From contig JANPBZ010000204.1 in NCBI GenBank assembly GCA_031430695.1, forward strand, positions 1 through 18,402: a DNA stretch of 18,402 nt, given 5' to 3'. How positions within the stretch are numbered: position 1 is the stretch's first letter; the number at the start of each line of letters is the position of its first letter. Of this stretch, positions 13,819 to 18,402 are shown piece after piece. The notes beneath the pieces were generated by a model. That model had not been told where the DNA came from. It made no database searches and was given only the letters and a program-made list of their open reading frames with translations. Source of the stretch: JAENVT01 sp031430695 (GTDB taxonomy: Bacteria; Actinomycetota; Acidimicrobiia; Acidimicrobiales; Ilumatobacteraceae). A program made the position numbers and the translations under genes.

Positions 13819-15504
13819 ATGCATCCACAACCAGCCAGCCCGAAGAAGATGAACTTCACCAAGTACAAGCCGTTCGTGCCCGTTGTGCTTCACGATCGAA
13901 CGTGGCCGAACGTCGTGATCGACAAGGCCCCGCTGTGGTGCAGCGTCGACCTTCGCGACGGGAACCAGGCGCTGATCGATCCGATGGACCCGCAGCGCAA
14001 GCGGCACATGTTCGATGCCCTGGTGAAGATGGGTTTCAAGGAGATCGAGGTCGGCTTCCCAGCGGCGAGCCAACCCGATTACGACTTCATCCGCCAGTTG
14101 ATCGAGGAGGATCTGATCCCCGACGACGTCGAGATTCAAGTTCTGGTGCAGTGCCGTCCGGAGCTGATCGAGCGCACGTACGAATGCCTGCAGGGCGCGC
14201 CGCGAGCGATCGTCCACTTCTACAACTCCACGAATCCGTTGCAGCGCGACGTGGTGTTCGGCCTCGACATGGACGGCATCGTCGACATCGCCGTCAACGC
14301 CGCAAAACTGTGCCGCAAGCTCGAACAAACGATGGGGCACACCGAGATCCGCTACGAGTATTCACCGGAGAGTTTCACCCTCACCGAGCCCGAGTTCGCC
14401 ATTCGCATCTGCGAGGCAGTGATGGACGTCGTCGAGCCCACGCCTGACAAGCCGCTCATCTTGAACCTGCCGGCCACGGTCGAGTGCTACACGCCCAACG
14501 TGTACGGCGACGTGATCGAATGGTTCGGCCGCACCATCCGCAACCGCGATTCGGTGGTCGTCAGCCTGCACCCACACAATGATCGTGGTTGCGCAGTGGC
14601 TGCCGCCGAGTTTGGCGTGATGGCAGGAGCCGATCGCGTCGAGGGGACGCTCTTCGGCAACGGCGAGCGCACCGGCAACGTCGACATCGTCAACCTGGCG
14701 ATGAACCTGTTCAGCAACGGTGTCGATCCCGAGCTCGACATCACCGACATCGACGCGTTGCGCCGCGTTGCCGAGTACTGCAATCGCCTGCCTGTTCCTC
14801 CCCGACATCCGTACGCGGGCGACCTCGTGTACACCTCCTTCAGTGGCAGCCATCAGGATGCGATCAAGAAGGGGTTCGAGGCGCTACCCGACGACTACGA
14901 CCATTGGGGGGTGCCATACCTGCCCATCGACCCCAAGCACGTGGGCCGCTCATACGAAGCGGTCATTCGGGTCAACTCGCAATCGGGCAAGGGTGGCGTC
15001 GCCTACATGATGAAGGCCGAGCACGGTTTCGAGTTGCCGCGACGTCTGCAGATCGAATTCTCCAAGACCATTCAACACATCACAGAAGACTCGGGAACCG
15101 AGATCAGTCCGGTCGTGATGTGGGAGGCCTTCCGGCAGCAATATCTGCCGGACGAGCCCCGATTCCGACTCAACAGCCACGAGCTCCACAGCGACTCGGC
15201 GACCGGTCGTACGTCGATCACGGCCCAACTGGTCGTCGACGGCTCAGCGATCACGATTGTCGGCGAGGGCAACGGCCCGATCGATGCGTTCGTTCACGCG
15301 CTGGTTGACGGCATCAACGCCGAGCTGAACGTGCTCGACTACGCCGAGCATGCAATCGGTCAAGGGTCCGAAGCCAACGCGGTTGCCTATGTCGAAACGT
15401 CCGAGCCCGGCGGCGGGGTGTTGTGGGGTGTCGGCGTGGATCCCAACATCATCACGGCCTCGCTCCGTGCGGTATTGAACGCCCACGAACGGCATCGGTT
15501 GTAG
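13819..15504 (+). CDS. leuA: 2-isopropylmalate synthase
   Basis: LeuA condenses acetyl-CoA and 2-oxoisovalerate, the committed step of leucine synthesis. The 561-residue protein matches the long class found in actinobacteria and fungi. The TIM barrel holds LRDGNQ (45-50, with Arg46 and metal ligand Asp47), KEIEVGFPAASQPDYDF (74-90), NLPATVE (216-222), the metal-binding SLHPHNDRG (249-257, His251 and His253) and GTLFGNGERTGN (276-287). A linker region leads to the C-terminal leucine-feedback domain (~440-561). ATG 13819 is chosen; ATG 13849, with GAAGAAG in front, is an alternative that loses 10 residues. It is controlled by the upstream attenuator and separated from leuCD by about 5 kb. Confidence 0.97.
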   Translation: MHPQPASPKKMNFTKYKPFVPVVLHDRTWPNVVIDKAPLWCSVDLRDGNQALIDPMDPQRKRHMFDALVKMGFKEIEVGFPAASQPDYDFIRQLIEEDLIPDDVEIQVLVQCRPELIERTYECLQGAPRAIVHFYNSTNPLQRDVVFGLDMDGIVDIAVNAAKLCRKLEQTMGHTEIRYEYSPESFTLTEPEFAIRICEAVMDVVEPTPDKPLILNLPATVECYTPNVYGDVIEWFGRTIRNRDSVVVSLHPHNDRGCAVAAAEFGVMAGADRVEGTLFGNGERTGNVDIVNLAMNLFSNGVDPELDITDIDALRRVAEYCNRLPVPPRHPYAGDLVYTSFSGSHQDAIKKGFEALPDDYDHWGVPYLPIDPKHVGRSYEAVIRVNSQSGKGGVAYMMKAEHGFELPRRLQIEFSKTIQHITEDSGTEISPVVMWEAFRQQYLPDEPRFRLNSHELHSDSATGRTSITAQLVVDGSAITIVGEGNGPIDAFVHALVDGINAELNVLDYAEHAIGQGSEANAVAYVETSEPGGGVLWGVGVDPNIITASLRAVLNAHERHRL

Positions 15505-15515
15505 GGTCATCGCCC

Positions 15516-15878
15516 ATGATGCGTTGGCTACGGCGATTGTTCTGGCTCAGTGTGTTGACGGGTGGAGGGTATGGCACCTACCGGGTGTGGCGACAGCGAC
15601 AGGCATCGCCAGCAACACCGCAGTGGCCGGCGATGTCGACCCAACCGTCCGAACGCGCGCCGGCAACTACGACGTCACCGGCAACCGTCGCGTCGCCGAG
15701 GAACTGGGTCCCGCCCGTGAATGGAAAGTGCCCCGAGGGATATCCGGTGAAGGCCAATGACAACTCCGGCATCTACCACGTGCCGGGCGGACGGTTCTAC
15801 GCCCGCACCGTCGCCGAGCGTTGCTACGCCAACGCCGATGCCGCCAACGCCGACGGGTATCGTGCGGCCAAAGCCTGA
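15516..15878 (+). CDS. Membrane-anchored small protein with C-terminal sunset-type domain
   Basis: The 120-residue protein has a basic N-terminus and one short membrane segment (LFWLSVLTGGGYGTYRVW, ~8-25). A Pro/Thr/Ala-rich linker (~30-68) follows. The C-terminal module (~71-120) shows KCPEGYPVKANDNSGIYHVPGG, then FYARTVAERCYANADAANADGYRAAKA. This matches the sunset domain pattern of actinobacterial surface proteins (CPxGYPIKGN, IYHxPGGxFY, CFxxExDAxAAGYRxAK), recalled from memory. The two Cys (72, 103) are kept. Function is unknown. ATG 15516 has AGGG at 15503-15506; ATG 15519 is an alternative. It lies 11 bp after leuA and may be read with it. Confidence 0.72.
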   Translation: MMRWLRRLFWLSVLTGGGYGTYRVWRQRQASPATPQWPAMSTQPSERAPATTTSPATVASPRNWVPPVNGKCPEGYPVKANDNSGIYHVPGGRFYARTVAERCYANADAANADGYRAAKA

Positions 15879-15911
15879 ACGGAGGGAAGCGATGGCTGAG
15901 GTGATCGAACG

Positions 15912-16103
15912 ATGAGGGTCAGCGTCGATTTCGATGTCTGCGCCTCGACGGGCGCCTGCATGCAGGTCTGCCCCGAGGTGTTCGAGGTCCGCAACGATGG
16001 CTACCTGTACATCCTGCAGGAGCAGCCACCCGAGGAGTTTCGCGTCAAAGTGACGGCTGCAGCCGACATGTGCCCGACGGCAGCCATCACGATCACCGAC
16101 TAA
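15912..16103 (+). CDS. [3Fe-4S]-type ferredoxin
   Basis: This 63-residue single-cluster ferredoxin has Cys10, Cys16, Cys20 and Cys54 (MCPTAAI). In the usual CxxCxxCxxxCP motif the second Cys is Thr13, a change typical of [3Fe-4S] ferredoxins. C10, C16 and C54 are then the ligands and C20 is extra. The PEVF and CPTAAI tracts match the small actinobacterial ferredoxins that feed cytochrome P450s and similar oxygenases. No P450 or reductase is visible here, so the partner lies elsewhere. The SD is GAGG at 15898-15901. A stop in frame at 15897-15899 rules out a longer form. Confidence 0.92.
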   Translation: MRVSVDFDVCASTGACMQVCPEVFEVRNDGYLYILQEQPPEEFRVKVTAAADMCPTAAITITD

Positions 16104-16143
16104 TACTCGTTCTGCATGCCTCCTCGGCGGCGATGCGCCAGCT

Positions 16144-16167
16144 GAGAGCGGTCACATGAGTGCTCTC
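16144..16167 (+). terminator. Hairpin downstream of the ferredoxin gene
   Basis: GAGAGC and GCTCTC form a perfect 6-bp stem with a 12-nt loop, 40 bp after the ferredoxin stop. No T tract follows. It is a weak terminator candidate in an otherwise featureless gap that runs to the shared regulatory block. Confidence 0.35.
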
Positions 16168-16225
16168 TGTCGACCAAGAACCACGCTTGTGGAAGATTTA
16201 TGCTTAAGACCAAACCCTTTCGGAT

Positions 16226-16258
16226 CTTAGGACGTGTCATTACGAAATGATGACAGAA
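16226..16258 (+). promoter_or_regulatory. Shared regulatory block, copy 1
   Basis: This 33-nt block recurs at 16872-16904 with two A/G changes. It contains the inverted repeat TGTCAT...ATGACA (and inside it TCATT/AATGA), and ends just before the SD of the downstream gene. Similarity also continues upstream (CCAAA, TCGG). As it sits in the same place before two paralogues, it is probably a common operator or leader element rather than chance. Confidence 0.65.
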
Positions 16259-16268
16259 AGGCGCTGCT

Positions 16269-16760
16269 TTGGAACATCGACTGAGAATCGCTCACGCATT
16301 GTCCGCCACCGCCACGCTTGGTGTTGCCGCTATCGCGTTCGCCGCCGTCGACGGTGGCTTGTTCGTCCATGCCGCCCCGGCCACGAGTGCCGGCGCCAGG
16401 ACGATTGAGATCGTCGACGACTACATCGTGGTGCACTCCCCGACGACAACGACCCCGGCACCGTCCACCGCTGAGGTGACCGAGGCCGTCATCGAGGCCG
16501 CCCGTTTGGCTGCCCTCGTCCCACGTCCAGTGGCTGCCCCGGCACTCGTGATCGCCGCTTCCCCTGTGGTGGCGCCCACGCCGGTCCAGGCAGCGCCACC
16601 GGGTGACGACGAGCAGTCCGACGAAGGTGGACACAACACCATGCCAGGCAGCCGCGAGCGGGACTCCGACGATGAAGAGCGAGGCGTCGAGGATGACCAT
16701 GACTCCGAAAAGCACGAGAAGGAGTCAGACGACGACCACGAGTCCGAGGACGACGATTGA
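16269..16760 (+). CDS. Exported protein with acidic His/Asp/Glu tail (paralogue A)
   Basis: The 163-residue protein starts at TTG 16269, with AGAAAGG 7 nt before it. The start is supported by alignment with the GTG start of the next gene. An N-terminal hydrophobic segment (~9-28) anchors or exports it. The sequence GGLFV.AAP (29-37) and EIVDDYIVVHS (47-57) are shared with the protein at 16914. A Thr/Pro/Ala-rich stretch follows. Residues 113-163 are strongly acidic with scattered His (such as EDDHDSEKHEKE), a composition suited to binding metal cations or a basic surface. No known family is recognised. It has no Cys. Confidence 0.72.
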   Translation: MEHRLRIAHALSATATLGVAAIAFAAVDGGLFVHAAPATSAGARTIEIVDDYIVVHSPTTTTPAPSTAEVTEAVIEAARLAALVPRPVAAPALVIAASPVVAPTPVQAAPPGDDEQSDEGGHNTMPGSRERDSDDEERGVEDDHDSEKHEKESDDDHESEDDD

Positions 16761-16871
16761 CGTCGCCCTACGGGCTGAAATGTTGTGCATTTCTTAACAA
16801 AGACGGCCTTGAGCAGGAGATTCGCGCAACCGATAACAAAGAGTTATCTAGGTCCAAAATCCGTCGGGCGA
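16761..16871. promoter_or_regulatory. Spacer with palindrome GATAAC-AAAGA-GTTATC
   Basis: The gap between the two paralogues is AT-richer than its surroundings. It holds a perfect 6-5-6 palindrome at 16832-16848, about 24 bp before the second copy of the shared block. This is a likely binding site for a dimeric regulator controlling the second gene. No counterpart is seen before the first paralogue. Confidence 0.5.
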
Positions 16872-16904
16872 CTTAAGACGTGTCATTACAAAATGATGAC
16901 AGAA
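16872..16904 (+). promoter_or_regulatory. Shared regulatory block, copy 2
   Basis: This is the same 33-nt element as at 16226-16258, identical except at two positions. It is followed by AGAAGGG as the SD of the next gene. Conservation of a non-coding block between two diverged paralogues implies a kept function, probably co-regulation. Confidence 0.65.
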
Positions 16905-16913
16905 GGGTGACGT

Positions 16914-17519
16914 GTGGAACGCCGTCTCGCAATCACGTACATAGTCTCTGCCACAACCACGTTCGGAGTTGGATGCGTGGCGATCGCCGCTGCAAGCGGA
17001 GGCCTCTTTGTGAGCGCCGCCCCGAAATCGACGGGTGGCAAGCAACTCGAACTCGTCGATGAATACGTCGTGCTTCGCTCGTCGACGAGTGTGCCCACCA
17101 TCGAAACCGCAGCGCCGACACTCGACATCGCGGCCGCGCTCGTTCCAGCCTCACCACTCGCTGCAGCCATCGCAGCAAAGCCGGTAGCCACCCAAGCAGC
17201 CGGATCCGGCGCCGCGGCGCAGCCCGACGTGGCCGTCGCTGCTTTGCCCACGCCGGAAACGGCCCCAGCGCCAGCACCGACACCCGAATCTGCACCGACA
17301 CCCGAACCAGCGCCGGCCACCCCATCGGCGCCTATCCCTGCGCCAGCAGCACCTACCACGATGGCGCCCAAACCAATCACAACAACCGCCCCTCCCGCTG
17401 CCGTCCCCTCTGGGGCTCGCATTCCGAACGATTGGCCGGCGAACAAGCCGATTCCACCAATCCCACCCGGATGTGAGAAGCCGCAGCTCGAAGACAACGG
17501 AAAGTGGAACTGCGAATGA
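16914..17519 (+). CDS. Exported Ala/Pro-rich protein with C-terminal Cys pair (paralogue B)
   Basis: The 201-residue protein starts at GTG 16914 with AGAAGGG in front. Its N-terminal 57 residues align with paralogue A: MERRL start, SATTTFGV membrane segment, GGLFVSAAP, LELVDEYVVLRSS. After that a long Ala/Pro/Thr linker (~58-165) leads to a compact C-terminus containing DWPANKPIPPIPPGC and LEDNGKWNCE, with Cys187 and Cys200 able to form a disulfide outside the membrane. The acidic tail of paralogue A is missing. The family is unknown to me. Its stop overlaps the next start (ATGA), so the two are co-translated. Confidence 0.72.
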   Translation: MERRLAITYIVSATTTFGVGCVAIAAASGGLFVSAAPKSTGGKQLELVDEYVVLRSSTSVPTIETAAPTLDIAAALVPASPLAAAIAAKPVATQAAGSGAAAQPDVAVAALPTPETAPAPAPTPESAPTPEPAPATPSAPIPAPAAPTTMAPKPITTTAPPAAVPSGARIPNDWPANKPIPPIPPGCEKPQLEDNGKWNCE

Positions 17520-18402
17520 GCGAACTCAACGAACAGCAACTCGCCCGGCTCGCCAGACTGAGCAAGCGCAACCCAGTGGAAACTCCGCCCGCCCCGCCAG
17601 CGACTGCCGCCGCAGTCATGGAGAGCGAGGCGAAGCCTGAACTCAACGAGCAGCAACTTGCCAGGCTCGCAAAACTCGGAAAGCGCAACCCCGCAAGTAC
17701 CCCAGCCGGTGCCTCAGTCACCCCGTCTGCCCATGCCCGCGGGCCACTGACGAGTCGTCTCGCTCGACTGTCCCCGTGGAGTCCGCCGACAGGCCCGCCC
17801 GTCATGGGCGCCCGGATCGTGATCGAACCAGCGGCCACAGCAACCGTCGAAGTCGTCGATCGCCAGACGAGCCTTCGGCTCTTCGGCAGTCGCCGACGCC
17901 ACGTTGCCGCCGCAGGCCGCATCCTGGCCACCGGGCTGGCGACATCTGGGTTTCTCGGCACGATCGCATCGCTGGCAACCGCCGACGCGCGAGCGCTGGA
18001 GGCCAAGCAGGCCGACGCCGCACCGCCGACCACCATCGTCGAGACGATCCATCGCGTCGTGTACGTCGACGAGTTCGGCAACCCGATAGCCCCGCCGACC
18101 ACGCTGGCCCCACTCGATACCACCGCCACAACGACAACCGTCGCAGCAGTCGATCCACTCGCCGTAGATCCCCTGGCGTCGACTACCACCGTTGGCACGG
18201 TTGCCCCAGTAGCGCCCGGGGTTGCCCCCGCGGCTGCCGCAGCCGCGGCACCCACACCCGCGAAAAGCAACGGTGGTGGTGCCTCAGCCGCTCCGGCACC
18301 CGCACCAGCTCCGGCACCCGCACCAGCTCCGGCACCAGCCCCAGCCCCAGCACCAGCCCCCGCACCAGCACCAGCACCCGCACCCGCACCAGCTCCGGCA
18401 CC
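17516..18402 (+). CDS. Membrane protein with LNEQQLARLA repeats and Ala-Pro repeat, partial
   Basis: The frame is open from ATG 17516 to the window end (295 codons seen, 3' end missing). The start overlaps the preceding stop by ATGA. The N-terminus carries two near-identical 18-residue units, ELNEQQLARLARLSKRNP (3-20) and a copy at 42-59, plus a degenerate third (LTSRLARLS, 78-86). Basic residues (SRRRH, 125-129) precede one membrane segment (~130-154). Outside it follows TTIVETIHRVVYVDEFGNPI (172-191), then a Thr/Ala/Val-rich stretch and an Ala-Pro dipeptide repeat from residue 259 on. Such spacers usually carry a domain to the outside of the wall; the domain lies beyond the window. Function unknown. 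Confidence 0.75.
   Translation, partial: MSELNEQQLARLARLSKRNPVETPPAPPATAAAVMESEAKPELNEQQLARLAKLGKRNPASTPAGASVTPSAHARGPLTSRLARLSPWSPPTGPPVMGARIVIEPAATATVEVVDRQTSLRLFGSRRRHVAAAGRILATGLATSGFLGTIASLATADARALEAKQADAAPPTTIVETIHRVVYVDEFGNPIAPPTTLAPLDTTATTTTVAAVDPLAVDPLASTTTVGTVAPVAPGVAPAAAAAAAPTPAKSNGGGASAAPAPAPAPAPAPAPAPAPAPAPAPAPAPAPAPAPAPA
18290..18402 (+). repeat. Ala-Pro coding tandem repeat
   Basis: The DNA is made of GCN-CCN codons. It begins with an 18-bp unit (GCTCCGGCACCCGCACCA) at 18290-18307 that is exactly repeated at 18308-18325, then shorter variants to the window edge, where the motif GCTCCGGCACC recurs. It encodes an Ala-Pro stretch inside the last gene. Such tracts are prone to length change and to assembly error. 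Confidence 0.9.

Noticed and set aside
15892..15915. Mini-ORF MAEVIER with a good SD overlapping the ferredoxin start
   Set aside because: Seven codons is too little to support. The ferredoxin has its own GAGG site at a fair distance, though coupling remains possible.
18290..18402. Repeat array that might be read as CRISPR or minisatellite
   Set aside because: The units are in-frame Ala-Pro codons without unique spacers, continuing an open reading frame.

Overview
The window is high-GC, densely coded bacterial DNA that fits an Actinomycetota chromosome. The best lineage guess is Acidimicrobiia (Ilumatobacter-like), which is an inference and not proven here. Support comes from an IclR-family LtbR/NdgR-type regulator divergent from leuCD, a small 'sunset'-type domain protein, a [3Fe-4S]-type ferredoxin, GTG and TTG starts, and several genes without a visible Shine-Dalgarno (SD) site. 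There are no rRNA or tRNA genes, no transposases and no CRISPR array.

Layout. (1) 1-340: the C-terminal end of an ABC1/UbiB-like kinase, overlapping tail-to-tail with a bifunctional proline catabolic enzyme (putA, 300-3614, minus). putA is divergent from a PAS-AraC regulator (3687-4391). (2) 4401-5282: a two-domain FKBP-type lipoprotein, convergent with a PPK2-type polyphosphate kinase (5305-6084, minus), which follows an IclR-type regulator (6120-6755, minus). (3) leuC-leuD (6789-8785), with a well-formed promoter and an operator-like palindrome between them and the IclR gene. A nested palindrome separates leuD from a convergent DEAD-box helicase (8908-10194, minus). (4) An acyl-CoA synthetase (10287-11840), tandem hairpins, a previously unlisted 44-residue small ORF with an excellent SD (12034-12168), and homospermidine synthase (12171-13622). 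(5) A leucine attenuator: promoter, a short leader peptide with four consecutive Leu codons, an adjacent hairpin and an intrinsic terminator, followed by leuA (13819-15504). Then come a small membrane-anchored sunset-domain protein and a ferredoxin. (6) 16226-18402: three membrane-anchored, Ala/Pro/Thr-rich envelope proteins of unknown function. Two are clear paralogues, each preceded by a nearly identical 33-nt regulatory block. The third overlaps its neighbour by ATGA and runs off the window in a long Ala-Pro repeat.

How it fits together. Leucine biosynthesis appears twice with two different control modes: repressor-type control of leuCD by the divergent IclR protein, and ribosome-mediated attenuation of leuA. 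Proline oxidation is paired with its probable regulator. The hss gene, with its small upstream partner, makes a polyamine module. The right-hand trio looks like an undescribed cell-envelope system with co-regulated members. It is the best candidate for new biology here, together with the small ORF ahead of hss and the leuA leader.
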